A program made the position numbers and the translations under genes. From NCBI RefSeq assembly GCF_000732195.1, contig NZ_JNNU01000016.1, positions 1 to 64,000 of the forward strand: a DNA stretch of 64,000 nucleotides. The letters are read 5' to 3'. Position 1 is the stretch's first letter. Each line of letters starts with the position of its first letter. The notes beneath the pieces were generated by a model. The model ran no database searches and was not told the origin of the DNA. It was given only the letters and a program-made list of their open reading frames with translations. Of the stretch, positions 16,835 through 25,001 are shown piece after piece. This stretch comes from Neorhizobium vignae (GTDB lineage Bacteria > Pseudomonadota > Alphaproteobacteria > Rhizobiales > Rhizobiaceae).

Positions 16835-17947
16835 ATGCGGCTCGCCAACATCTTCCATCTCGGGATCAAGGAACTGCGCGGCCTGCTGCGTGATCCCATC
16901 CTGCTCGGGCTGATCGTCTATTCCTTCACGATCGCGGTCTATACGGAAGCAAAAGCTGTTCCCGAGACTTTGAACAACGCGCCGATCGCGATCGTCGACG
17001 AAGACAGTTCACCGCTCTCGCGTCGGATCGCCGATTCCTTCCTGAAGCCCTATTTCAAGCCGCCGGCGATGATCACGGCGGGCGAGATGGACGCCCGCAT
17101 GGATGCCGGCACGGAGACGTTCGCGCTCGATATTCCGCCGAACTTCCAGAGTGACCTGATCGCCGGCAAATCCCCCGTCATCCAGCTCAATGTCGATGCG
17201 ACCCGAATGACCCAGGCGTTTTCCGGATCGGGATATGTGCAGAACATCGTCTCGACCGAAGTCGCCGGTTTTGCCGCCGCGGATATCGATGATCGTATAC
17301 CGTCAGTGGATCTGGCATTGCGTGCCCGGTTCAATCCTCAACTCAACCAGATGTGGTTTGCATCGGTGATGAACGTCATCAACAACGTCACCATGCTGGC
17401 GATCATCTTGACCGGAACAGCTCTCATCCGCGAGCGGGAGCATGGGACGGTGGAGCATCTTCTGGTGATGCCTTTGACGCCATTTGAAATCATGGCCGCA
17501 AAGGTGTGGTCGATGGGGCTGGTGGTGTTCGTTGCCACTCTGCTTTCGCTGATCTTCGTGGTTCAGGCATTGCTGAAGGTTCCGATCGAAGGATCGATCG
17601 TCCTGTTTATGGCGGGAGCTGCACTCCACCTGCTGGCGGCGACCGCCATGGGGATCGCGCTTGCAACGCTTGCGGGCTCAATGCCACAGTTCGGCCTGCT
17701 GCTGATGCTGGTGCTCCTGCCGCTGCAAATCCTCTCCGGCGCGACCACGCCCCGCGAAAGCATGCCGGAAGCGATCCAGACGATCATGCTTGCCGCACCG
17801 AACACACATTTCATCCTGCTCGCCCAGGCGATCCTCTATCGCGGCGCCGGGTTCTCGGTGGTCTGGCCGCAGTTCCTCTGGCTCACGAGCATCTCTGCGG
17901 GCCTCTTCGCGTTTTCACTGCTCGGATTTCGTCGGTCGTTGCGATGA
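16835..17947 (+). CDS. ABC-2 type transporter permease (YhhJ-like)
   Basis: The protein has 370 residues, with an N-terminal helix (LLGLIVYSFTIAVYTEA), a long periplasmic region with the family pattern NNAPIAIVDEDSSPLSRRI, and five or six C-terminal helices from about residue 180 (NNVTMLAIILTGTALIREREHGTVEHLLVMP). It starts three bases after rbbA and completes a three-gene exporter with HlyD and RbbA. The substrate is unknown. Related systems export drugs, fatty-acid-like compounds or antimicrobial agents. An FNR-like site follows about 190 bp downstream. Confidence 0.87.
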   Translation: MRLANIFHLGIKELRGLLRDPILLGLIVYSFTIAVYTEAKAVPETLNNAPIAIVDEDSSPLSRRIADSFLKPYFKPPAMITAGEMDARMDAGTETFALDIPPNFQSDLIAGKSPVIQLNVDATRMTQAFSGSGYVQNIVSTEVAGFAAADIDDRIPSVDLALRARFNPQLNQMWFASVMNVINNVTMLAIILTGTALIREREHGTVEHLLVMPLTPFEIMAAKVWSMGLVVFVATLLSLIFVVQALLKVPIEGSIVLFMAGAALHLLAATAMGIALATLAGSMPQFGLLLMLVLLPLQILSGATTPRESMPEAIQTIMLAAPNTHFILLAQAILYRGAGFSVVWPQFLWLTSISAGLFAFSLLGFRRSLR

Positions 17948-18138
17948 GAACGGTCCGTTGACCAACATCGAGGACAGCACTGGCCGCTGTCTTGCCCTCG
18001 ACCTAACCCAAGAGAAGATGCCGACAGTGGGATCCATGGTGACCCTTAGAGCCGATTGTTATCCGGCCAGGCGTCGGCGAGGACGGCGGCGGCCTGGAAG
18101 CCTTCGAGAAGGGCTTTTGCGGCTTCGAGATTTGAGCG

Positions 18139-18152
18139 TTGATCTACGTCAC
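18139..18152. promoter_or_regulatory. possible FNR/FixK-type box upstream of the DUF1488-like gene
   Basis: TTGATCTACGTCAC matches TTGAT-N4-ATCAA at eight of the ten defined positions. It lies 53-66 bases before the ATG at 18205, a distance that would suit activation of a short-leader transcript. The weaker match in the right half keeps this tentative. Confidence 0.35.
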
Positions 18153-18204
18153 TGCCGATACCTTTCCAATCACTACTCTGCAGGAAGCAGAGAAGGAGGA
18201 TGTC

Positions 18205-18489
18205 ATGCCACTGAAACTGAAATCCGGATTTCTGATGTCGTCCGGCGACGAAGGCCGGCTCGTGATGGATTCGGGTGCCGGCGATCAGATCGTCATCGTC
18301 GCCCGCGACGCGCTTGAGGCAGTTGCCGATCCCCCTCGCGCGGACGAATTCAGATTACAGGAATACATCGACGTCTTCAGCCGGATCGCAAGCGCAAAGT
18401 TCGATGAACGGTTGCTCGATTCCTGTGGGCACGTCCATGTGACGTCGGAGGACGTCCGAACCTGGCATGCGGCGTTCCCGCCAAGGTAA
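18205..18489 (+). CDS. small hypothetical protein, DUF1488-like
   Basis: This 94-residue protein has a good ribosome site (AAGGAGG) and an ATG at 18205. The pattern IVIVARDALEAVADPP, then a helical LQEYIDVFSRIASAKFDERLLD and a final VHVTSEDVRTWH, resembles the DUF1488 fold (VxxxALxxL...F...R..I..IA..KY...I.S.D). The identification is by eye and not certain. No membrane segment or cysteine pattern is present. An FNR-like box precedes it. It lies between the exporter module and the decayed BigR operon and could belong to the low-oxygen/stress block to its left. Confidence 0.6.
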   Translation: MPLKLKSGFLMSSGDEGRLVMDSGAGDQIVIVARDALEAVADPPRADEFRLQEYIDVFSRIASAKFDERLLDSCGHVHVTSEDVRTWHAAFPPR

Positions 18490-18504
18490 GCGGCAGGATG
18501 CATC

Positions 18505-18764
18505 CTGGAAAAATGATGGCAAGGCTGCGTTGAAACCGGCGCGCCTGACGATCGCACGCTCGTGGAAGGCGACTATTCGGAGGGTGATCTTGAAGAGAAG
18601 GTCTACGTCCACCAGCGGCATCTGTCGCAGCACCTGGCGGTGTTGCCTGGCTCCGGCATCGTCGAAATCCGATGGGAAGGGAAACAGATTTCTATAGGCT
18701 GACGGGGGCGAAGACCGCACTACTGGCCCTCTATGACCTCTTCTGCGTGAAGGAAGACAAATGA
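18505..18764 (+). pseudogene. ArsR-family sulfur regulator (BigR-like), broken by frameshifts
   Basis: Three frames together spell an ArsR-type winged helix. Around 18530-18560 one reads LKPARLTI. From about 18556 another reads TLVEGDYSEGDLEEKVYVHQ, then RHLSQHLAVLPGSGIVEIRW and EGKQ. From about 18693 a third reads YRLTGAKTALLALYDLFCVK to a stop at 18764. The recognition helix pattern VHQxxLSQHLxVL and the following wing match BigR-type regulators, which sense persulfides and control YeeE/YedE-containing sulfur operons. At least two indels break it. Its stop overlaps the start of the next gene (ATGA), showing the ancestral operon coupling. Confidence 0.7.
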
Positions 18765-19171
18765 ACGCATATCTCCCCTCATTGGCCGGGGGCATTCTGA
18801 TCGGCACATCGGCCGTCATGCTCCTGCTCCTCAACGGCCGGATTGCCGGGATCAGCGGGATTGTCGGGCGCCTCGCCCAAGGCGTCGGATTGTCCACCAA
18901 TCTTGCGTTCGTGCTCGGGCTGCTGCTCGGGCCGCTTACCTACCTGTTCGTGTTCGGTGGCTGGCCTGCCGTGCAGATTACTGCCGGCTGGCCGCTGATC
19001 ATCGTCGCGGGCCTGCTGGTCGGCTTCGGCTCGCGCATGGGATCGGGTTGCACAAGCGGACACGGCGTGGTCGGGCTTGCCCGCCTGTCGCCGCGCTCGA
19101 TGGTCGCGGTCGCCACATTCCTGACGGCCGGCGTGGTTGCCGTCACGGTTCTTCGAGGTCTGGGACCATGA
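18761..19171 (+). CDS. YeeE/YedE family sulfur-compound transporter half (PmpA-like)
   Basis: This 136-residue membrane protein has four predicted helices. The family cysteine motif sits in the loop GFGSRMGSGCTSGHG, where the Cys is thought to relay thiosulfate or a persulfide. Short YeeE/YedE halves act in pairs, and the second half follows immediately. The ATG overlaps the stop of the broken bigR gene. Both halves are intact, although the regulator upstream and the TauE gene downstream are damaged. Confidence 0.85.
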   Translation: MNAYLPSLAGGILIGTSAVMLLLLNGRIAGISGIVGRLAQGVGLSTNLAFVLGLLLGPLTYLFVFGGWPAVQITAGWPLIIVAGLLVGFGSRMGSGCTSGHGVVGLARLSPRSMVAVATFLTAGVVAVTVLRGLGP

Positions 19172-19599
19172 ATCGGAACATCCATCAATTCGGGGCCGCT
19201 CTCGCTTCCGGCATCGTCTTCGGTTTCGGCCTGGCCCTGTCTGGCATGCTGAACCCGGCCCGCGTCCAGGGCTTCCTCGACGTGTTCGGCACGTGGGATC
19301 CGAGCCTTGCCTTCGTTCTCGGTGGCGCCGTCATCGTCGCCTCCATCGGCGTGCAGGTGATGAAGCGGATGCGCCATCCGGCCTTCGACGATAGCTTCCA
19401 GGTGCCGGCGAACCGTCGGATCGACGCGCCGCTGGTGATCGGCTCGGCCTTGTTCGGCCTGGGCTGGGGTCTCGGTGGCTTCTGTCCCGGCCCGGCGGTC
19501 GCGTCCCTGTCGGTTGGAATCCCGCAGACAGCACTGTTCGTCATCGCCATGCTAGCGGGAATGACCTTGTACGACAGAGTATGGAGCAGCCGGACGTGA
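19168..19599 (+). CDS. YeeE/YedE family sulfur-compound transporter half (PmpB-like, DUF6691)
   Basis: This 143-residue membrane protein starts at the ATG at 19168, overlapping the previous stop by ATGA. Helices are visible at about 8-28 (FGAALASGIVFGFGLALSGM), 43-60, 85-105 and 118-135. The conserved cysteine lies in LGGFCPGPAVASL, the partner motif of the GSGCTSGHG half. Together with the preceding gene it would form a thiosulfate/persulfide uptake pair of the kind linked to BigR operons. The sulfur dioxygenase usual in that operon is absent here. Confidence 0.85.
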   Translation: MNRNIHQFGAALASGIVFGFGLALSGMLNPARVQGFLDVFGTWDPSLAFVLGGAVIVASIGVQVMKRMRHPAFDDSFQVPANRRIDAPLVIGSALFGLGWGLGGFCPGPAVASLSVGIPQTALFVIAMLAGMTLYDRVWSSRT

Positions 19600-19726
19600 G
19601 CACCTCCATCTAGGCGGCAATCGGCTCCAGCTGGATTGTCGGCTTCATGCTCGGTCTGCTCGGAGGCGGGTCCATCCTGACGACGCCGCTGCTCTTCTAT
19701 GTCATTGGTGTGACCAGAGAACTTTA
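19596..19726 (+). pseudogene. truncated TauE/SafE-type sulfite exporter, N-terminal fragment
   Basis: A GTG overlapping the previous stop opens a frame that hits a stop after five codons and then reads WIVGFMLGLLGGGSILTTPL and LFYVIGVT. This is the first helix of TauE/SafE (TSUP) permeases with its GGGGS-type turn. Homology stops at about 19712 and a stop follows at 19726, so about 90% of the gene is missing. TSUP permeases belong to BigR operons, where they remove sulfite. The truncation point marks the boundary to the sugar-importer cluster. Confidence 0.65.
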
Positions 19727-19909
19727 GCCAAGATGAGCGCGCAATGATAAAGCCTACGGTTGCAGACCATGTCGCATTTCTGCGAGGTCTGCTTTTCACG
19801 TGTGCCTCCCAGCAGCGGCGTAGACGATCCAGGTCGGCGGGGCGGCCCTGGCAGGGTCAGCAGTCGGTACTCGATGGCAATCAACTCACGCTGCAGCGCG
19901 CGAGGAAGA

Positions 19910-20980
19910 TCATGTGAGACGCTGCTCGGTCCCGGCGTCGAACAGATGGACATGGTGTCCGGAAAACGTCAGCCGAATGGTTTCGCCCGTCACCAGCACG
20001 CTCCTGCCGTTCAAGGCAATGACAATCTCGGGCGTGGTGGCAGTCGTGATAAATGTCACCGCGCCGGTCGTTTCAACTGTCCCGACATCCACCTTGAAGC
20101 CGGCGGTGTCAGCCGGGGCCAGGGTAAGGTGCTCCGGGCGGATGCCGACGATCAAGGCACGCTCCGCCGGCAGTGGACTATCGAATGGAATGGTTTGCGG
20201 CTCGGCAAGATCTAGAACAAGGGCTCTACCGTCAGGCGTCGATCGCGCCGGAATGAAGTTCATTGCCGGCGAACCGATGAAGCCGGCAACGAAGCGATTG
20301 CTTGGTCGGTCATATAAATCGAGAGGCTTGCCCTGCTGCTCGATGATGCCATTGCGCATGACGACGACATGATCCGCCATCGTCATGGCCTCGACCTGGT
20401 CATGTGTGACATAAACCGAGGTAGCGCCGAGTCGATCATGCAGTGCCCTGATCTCCTTGCGCATGTGCACACGCAGTGCTGCGTCGAGGTTCGAGAGCGG
20501 TTCGTCAAAGAGGAAGGCCTGGGGGTTGCGGATGATGGCACGGCTCATCGCGACGCGTTGACGCTGTCCCCCCGAAAGTTCCCGTGGATATCGGTGCAGC
20601 AGGTTCGACAATCCGGTGATCGCCGCGACGTCGGCGGCCGCCCTTCTTCTCTCCGCCTTTCCAACTCCGTTGATCTTCAGGCTGTAGGTCAGGTTTTGTT
20701 CGACGGTCATATGTGGGTAGAGCGCATAGGACTGGAACACCATGGCCAGATCGCGCTTGCGGGGCGGCACTCCGTTCATGCGTTTTCCGGCGATGACGAG
20801 ATCGCCGCTCGATATGGTCTCGAGCCCCGCCAGCGAGCGCAGCAGCGTGGACTTGCCGCAGCCGGACGGGCCGACCAGTGCAACGAACGAACCCTTTCGG
20901 ATGGAAAGATCGATATCCTTTAGCGCGTGATAGGCGCCGTAATATTTGTTGACGGCCGAGAGTTCGATTTGATGGGTCAT
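19910..20980 (-). CDS. carbohydrate ABC transporter ATP-binding protein (UgpC/MalK type)
   Basis: The protein has 356 residues. Walker A is GPSGCGKST, the signature is LSGGQRQRV, Walker B is AFLFDEPLSNLD, and the switch histidine is in YVTHDQVEAMTMAD. From about residue 240 a C-terminal OB-like regulatory domain of the MalK group follows (VGIRPEHLTLAP). It energises the two permeases encoded just upstream. The ATG at 20980 overlaps the preceding permease stop (ATGA), so longer in-frame starts are rejected. It is the last gene of the minus-strand operon. The 180 bases beyond it carry no gene I recognise. Confidence 0.92.
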   Translation of the reverse strand: MTHQIELSAVNKYYGAYHALKDIDLSIRKGSFVALVGPSGCGKSTLLRSLAGLETISSGDLVIAGKRMNGVPPRKRDLAMVFQSYALYPHMTVEQNLTYSLKINGVGKAERRRAAADVAAITGLSNLLHRYPRELSGGQRQRVAMSRAIIRNPQAFLFDEPLSNLDAALRVHMRKEIRALHDRLGATSVYVTHDQVEAMTMADHVVVMRNGIIEQQGKPLDLYDRPSNRFVAGFIGSPAMNFIPARSTPDGRALVLDLAEPQTIPFDSPLPAERALIVGIRPEHLTLAPADTAGFKVDVGTVETTGAVTFITTATTPEIVIALNGRSVLVTGETIRLTFSGHHVHLFDAGTEQRLT

Positions 20981-21804
20981 TTCAGTGCTCCCGATGTGAG
21001 TCCGGACACGATGCGGCGCTGCAAGAGAACGAAGATGGCGAGGATGGGCGTCACATACATGGTGGCGTAGGCCATGATGTTGTTCCACTCGCTGGTGTTC
21101 GGCCCCATGAAGGAATTGAGCCCCACGCTGGCGGGCTGCAGCTGGATGTCCTGGATCATCGATTTGGAATAGACGAATTCGCCGAAAGCCTGCATGAAAA
21201 TGAGGATAGCGCTGACCAGAATGCCGTTGCGCGCCAGCGGCAGAACGATATTGAAGAAGGCCCCGATGCGGGAATTGCCGTCCACCAAGGCAGCCTCTTC
21301 CAGTTCCATCGGAACGGCCATGAAGGTTGCGCGCACAAGCACGACGAAGAAGGGCATGCTTTTGGCGGTAATGGCAAGGGTAACGGCAAAGCGTGGATAT
21401 TCAAGCAGCCCCAGTTGAGAAAAGCCCACGAAGATCGGCGTTATCATCAGCGAGGCGGGCAGAACCTGGAACATCAGGATCAGGAAAAGCCCGATATCCA
21501 CCCAGATGTTGCGATAGCGTGCCAGCACATAGGCACAGCCGGTGCCGAGGACCGCGATCAGGGTTACCGCACCGAAGGCGATGACGGTGGAGTTCCACAG
21601 ATAGCGTCCCATGTTCCGGCTTTCCCAGACATAGGCGAAGGTGCTCCATTGGGCAGACAAGGGCCAAAAGCTGGGCGGCGTGGCAAACATTTCCGAGCCG
21701 CTTTTGAGCGCTGTCACATACATCCAGTAGAGCGGGAAGAGATAGATCGCCGCCATCACAACGGACAGGGTGAGCAACAGCCGGTTTCGCGCGACGTCAC
21801 TCAT
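20977..21804 (-). CDS. carbohydrate ABC transporter permease (MalG type)
   Basis: The protein has 275 residues and six membrane helices (first at LLLTLSVVMAAIYLFPLYWMY). The EAA-type coupling loop sits near EEAALVDGNSRIGAFFNIVLPLARNG. It would pair with the MalF-type permease to form the translocation channel in the inner membrane. It overlaps both neighbours by four bases, so the three transport genes are translationally coupled. Confidence 0.92.
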   Translation of the reverse strand: MSDVARNRLLLTLSVVMAAIYLFPLYWMYVTALKSGSEMFATPPSFWPLSAQWSTFAYVWESRNMGRYLWNSTVIAFGAVTLIAVLGTGCAYVLARYRNIWVDIGLFLILMFQVLPASLMITPIFVGFSQLGLLEYPRFAVTLAITAKSMPFFVVLVRATFMAVPMELEEAALVDGNSRIGAFFNIVLPLARNGILVSAILIFMQAFGEFVYSKSMIQDIQLQPASVGLNSFMGPNTSEWNNIMAYATMYVTPILAIFVLLQRRIVSGLTSGALK

Positions 21805-22703
21805 CCGCGCACCTCGTGGCGTGTGGAACGGACATAGACGGTTGCGGCAAACATCACGAAGACGGTCATGATCACGGAAATGGTGGCGCCCTTTCCGAAA
21901 TCATATTGGCGGAAGGAAAGATCCCAAGCCCAGTATTGTGCGACATTGGAGGAATTGTTGGGGCCTCCGTCGGTAATCGCGGCAAACAGATCGAACTGTT
22001 GAAGGGTGAAGATCAGGCCGAGCGCGATGATGGCGCCGATGGTGGAGCGCATCATCGGCAGGGTGATGGTCCAGAAGCGCTGCCAGGCATTGGCGCCATC
22101 CATTTCCGCCGCCTCGTAGAGATCTGTTGGAATGGCGGCAAGACCGGTGGCGAGCAGGATCATGTTGAAGGAGGTGCCGAGCCAGATATTGGCCAGGATG
22201 ACCGCCCAGAGCGAGAAATTCGGGTCAGAGCGCCAGAAGATATTGCCGCTCATCAGGCCGGTTTGCTGCAAGAGGAAATTAAGTACGCCGAAATCACCCG
22301 ACAGGATCCAGTTCCAAATGGCACCGACGACGAGGCCGGGCATGACCCAGGAAACGAGAAACAATCCCCGAAGCCAGGATGCGCCGGGAAAATTGATCCA
22401 GAAGAACAAGGCGAGCGCAAAGCCGACGATGAACTGCCCCGTGATCGACCCGACCACGAAGACAATCGTGTTCCTGAGGATGGACATGGTTTCAGGCTGG
22501 GTGAACAGGTCCACATAGTTTTTAAAGCCGACGAAAGGGCGCACGACGCTGCCGAGGCTGAACATATCCACCTCCTGAAAGCTCATCAGGATGTTGTAGA
22601 GCAGCGGAAGTCCTGAAAGCGCCAGGAGAAACGTGAAGGGCACCCCGACCAGAACAAGGTCAAAGCCACGGCCATCCGTAATGCTGGAGAACATTCTTTT
22701 CAT
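21801..22703 (-). CDS. carbohydrate ABC transporter permease (MalF type)
   Basis: The protein has 300 residues and six helices, with the EAA loop at YEAAEMDGANAWQRFWTITLPMM. The ATG at 22703 has GCGAGG upstream. A longer in-frame start at 22757 would extend through a hairpin and is less likely. It lies 70 bp after the binding-protein gene, with a hairpin in the gap. Confidence 0.9.
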   Translation of the reverse strand: MKRMFSSITDGRGFDLVLVGVPFTFLLALSGLPLLYNILMSFQEVDMFSLGSVVRPFVGFKNYVDLFTQPETMSILRNTIVFVVGSITGQFIVGFALALFFWINFPGASWLRGLFLVSWVMPGLVVGAIWNWILSGDFGVLNFLLQQTGLMSGNIFWRSDPNFSLWAVILANIWLGTSFNMILLATGLAAIPTDLYEAAEMDGANAWQRFWTITLPMMRSTIGAIIALGLIFTLQQFDLFAAITDGGPNNSSNVAQYWAWDLSFRQYDFGKGATISVIMTVFVMFAATVYVRSTRHEVRG

Positions 22704-22729
22704 CGAAACCTCGCTGAAGCCTGGATGAT

Positions 22730-22752
22730 GGTCCGGTGGTGGATGCCGGACC
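22730..22752 (-). repeat. hairpin between binding-protein and permease genes
   Basis: GGTCCGG (22730-22736) and CCGGACC (22746-22752) pair perfectly around a nine-base loop. Hairpins in this position commonly stabilise the upstream binding-protein mRNA or lower permease expression. There is no T-run. Confidence 0.5.
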
Positions 22753-22773
22753 GTCACTGGGATGGCGGCGGCC

Positions 22774-24006
22774 TCAGCCCCCGATCGACCTAATCTTCGC
22801 AGACGCCTGATCCAGCGCGGCCTTCGGCTCCATCTGGCCTGTCAGGGCTGCCTGTATCGCGTCCTGGATGGCTTTCGAGATCTTCGGCCATTCCGGCGAA
22901 GGGCCGCGAGGCTGCGCATATCGCAGTTGTTCCACGAAGGTGGCGAGCGCTGAATCCTTCAGGGCATTGCCCGTCGGCGGAACCGGAAGGTCGGACCGGG
23001 CCGGAAGCTGACCAAAATCCTTGTACATGGTCACATCCTTGGAGGCGAAGAATTCCAGCGCCTTGAAGGCCTCCTTCGGATGCTTGGTGCTGGAAAAGAT
23101 CGCCCAGTTGAAATCGCCCATGGCGGATGAACGCTGAGCGCCCTCGCTCGGCACCGGCAGAAGAGCGGTGCCCCACTGGAACTTGGCGTCGCTCAACATC
23201 CGGTCGATTTCCCATGGACCGGAAATTGCCATGGCCGCATTTCCGGCATTGAAGGTGGCCGTCGAATCCCATTGGCTTCGGGTGAGCGTGTCCGGCGAGG
23301 CCAGCTTCTCATCCAGCATCTGCTTCCAGACCGAAAGAGCCTTGACGGCGCCTTCGCTGTTGATTGTCTTATAGGTGGCGCCGCCCATCTGCGCCCAGGG
23401 CAGGAACTGGAACGTGCCCTCCTCGTTGGCCTTTGCGGAAAAGGTGAGCCCGTAGATGTTCTTGGAAGGATTGGTGAGTTTTTTCGCTGTCGCCACCAGT
23501 TCGGTCCAAGTCTGCGGCGGCTTTTCGGGATCGAGACCTGCGGCCTTGAACAGATCCTTGTTGTAGTAAAGCGCAATCGTGTTGGTCGCTTTCGGCACCC
23601 CGTAATATTTTTCGTCCCAGGTCACCGATTTCAGCGGACCGGGGAAATAATTCTCCGGCTTGATGACCTTGGATTGCCGGATCATGTCGGTCAGATCCAG
23701 AAAAGCCTTGCGGGACGCGAACATGGCATGGTTGGGATTGTCAATGGTGATGATGTCCGGCGCCTTCCCGGTAGAATAGGCGCGCATCGCCTCGCTCACC
23801 ACATCGTCGAACTGAAGCTGGCGATATTCGATCTGGATGCCGTTCTTCTGCGCGTTGAATTCCTTAATGAGGTTCGGCGCGGGCTGGATATCGCGGTCCA
23901 GCGACCAGAGAACGAGTTTCACATCCTCCGCTCTCGCACTCAATCCGGCAAGTGACGCACTGGCCAAAGCCAACGCAATGGAAATCATAGTCCTGCGGAT
24001 ACCCAT
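22774..24006 (-). CDS. ABC transporter extracellular sugar-binding protein (family 1)
   Basis: The protein has 410 residues and begins with a Sec signal peptide (MGIRRTMISIALALASASLAGLSARA|ED, cleavage near residue 26). The mature part follows the family 1 solute-binding pattern, with LVLWSLDRDIQPAPNLIKEF, PDIITIDNPNHAMFA, YYGVPKATNTIALYYNKDLF and a late GPWEIDRML. GGAGGAG precedes the ATG. It captures the substrate in the periplasm for the MalF/MalG/MalK-type importer next to it. The substrate is probably a sugar or polyol, given the isomerase and dehydrogenase in the same operon. Confidence 0.92.
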   Translation of the reverse strand: MGIRRTMISIALALASASLAGLSARAEDVKLVLWSLDRDIQPAPNLIKEFNAQKNGIQIEYRQLQFDDVVSEAMRAYSTGKAPDIITIDNPNHAMFASRKAFLDLTDMIRQSKVIKPENYFPGPLKSVTWDEKYYGVPKATNTIALYYNKDLFKAAGLDPEKPPQTWTELVATAKKLTNPSKNIYGLTFSAKANEEGTFQFLPWAQMGGATYKTINSEGAVKALSVWKQMLDEKLASPDTLTRSQWDSTATFNAGNAAMAISGPWEIDRMLSDAKFQWGTALLPVPSEGAQRSSAMGDFNWAIFSSTKHPKEAFKALEFFASKDVTMYKDFGQLPARSDLPVPPTGNALKDSALATFVEQLRYAQPRGPSPEWPKISKAIQDAIQAALTGQMEPKAALDQASAKIRSIGG

Positions 24007-24084
24007 GGTTCTCCTCCTTCTTGGTTATCCTCAATTCTCGTCCGGCTGGCGCAGAGCTCCTACATTGGCCAGCCGACCTGCGCA

Positions 24085-24990
24085 TCAGGCCGGATCGACG
24101 ACGAATGTGCCGCCCCTTGCCCGTTTCAGATGGTTCAAGGCGTGAATCTGGCCCGTCATTTCCAAGGCGTCCCGATAGACGGGATCGTGCCATCCCTCGA
24201 TGTCGATGGAGCCGGACCAGCCGGCCAACCGCAGTTCCGAAATAATGTCGGTCCAGTTGCTGTCGCCGAAACCTGGCGTGCGCATGAAAACGAAGGGCTG
24301 TTTTCCGAAAATGCCGTGCTCCCGGATCACGTCCCAGCGGATGGTGGCATCCTTGCCGTGGACGTGGAAAATCCGCTGTGCCCATTTGCGGATCTGCGGC
24401 AAGGGCTCGATGAGATAAACCATCTGGTGGCAAGGCTCCCATTCAAGCCCGATATGCTCGTCCGGCGTCTCGTTGAAGATAAGTTCCCAGGCATCCGGGT
24501 TATGGGCGATGTTCCAGTCGCCGGTCGCCCAATTGCCGTCCATGGCGCAATTTTCGAAGGCAATGCGGATGCCCTTGTCGGCGGCGCGGCGGGCAAGCTC
24601 GCTCCAGATTTGCCGGTAACGCGGCAGGCTTTCCGTCAGCGGCCTGTTGCGGATGCGCCCGGTGAAGCCGGCAACGCAGGTGGCCCCGAAGTGGTGGGCG
24701 TTATCGATGCAATCCTGCCAGCCCTGAAGCGTCTCGAGATCGAGTTCCGTTTCTTCCAGCGGATTGCCGAACATGCCGATGGTGGAGATGGTAATGTCCC
24801 GCGAACCGATCGCGTCGCGGCAACGCTTGCCAAGCTCGGCGACGTCCTGCCCGTTGGTGGTCTGCCAGAAAAAGGGCTGGAAGCTCTCAAAGCCCATATC
24901 GGCGATCTGGGAAATCCGCGCGGCCGCCTGCCCTTTCGTGGCGCTGATCATGGTGCCGATACGGATGGAATGGTTTAACTGTCCGGTCAT
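24085..24990 (-). CDS. sugar phosphate isomerase/epimerase (xylose-isomerase-like TIM barrel)
   Basis: The protein has 301 residues. The pattern is that of the AP-endonuclease family 2 (PF01261) barrel, with metal-binding acidic and histidine residues in FENCAMDG, LEWEPCHQMV, IFHVHGKDATIRWD and SIDIEGWHDP. Such enzymes isomerise or epimerise free or keto-sugars, including keto-inositols. The family members next to Gfo/Idh dehydrogenases usually act on the oxidised sugar. Substrate not determinable. It lies between the binding protein and the Gfo/Idh gene (11-bp gap). Confidence 0.87.
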   Translation of the reverse strand: MTGQLNHSIRIGTMISATKGQAAARISQIADMGFESFQPFFWQTTNGQDVAELGKRCRDAIGSRDITISTIGMFGNPLEETELDLETLQGWQDCIDNAHHFGATCVAGFTGRIRNRPLTESLPRYRQIWSELARRAADKGIRIAFENCAMDGNWATGDWNIAHNPDAWELIFNETPDEHIGLEWEPCHQMVYLIEPLPQIRKWAQRIFHVHGKDATIRWDVIREHGIFGKQPFVFMRTPGFGDSNWTDIISELRLAGWSGSIDIEGWHDPVYRDALEMTGQIHALNHLKRARGGTFVVDPA

Positions 24991-25001
24991 ATTGTTGGCC
25001 C

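Noticed and set aside
17956..17970. Anaerobox after the ABC2 permease (TTGACCAACATCGA)
   Set aside because: Only the left half matches; the right half lacks TCAA.
19730..19909. Possible transposase or recombinase remnant between the TauE fragment and the sugar ATPase
   Set aside because: Short arginine-rich frames exist on both strands, but no family motif or inverted repeat pair could be identified.
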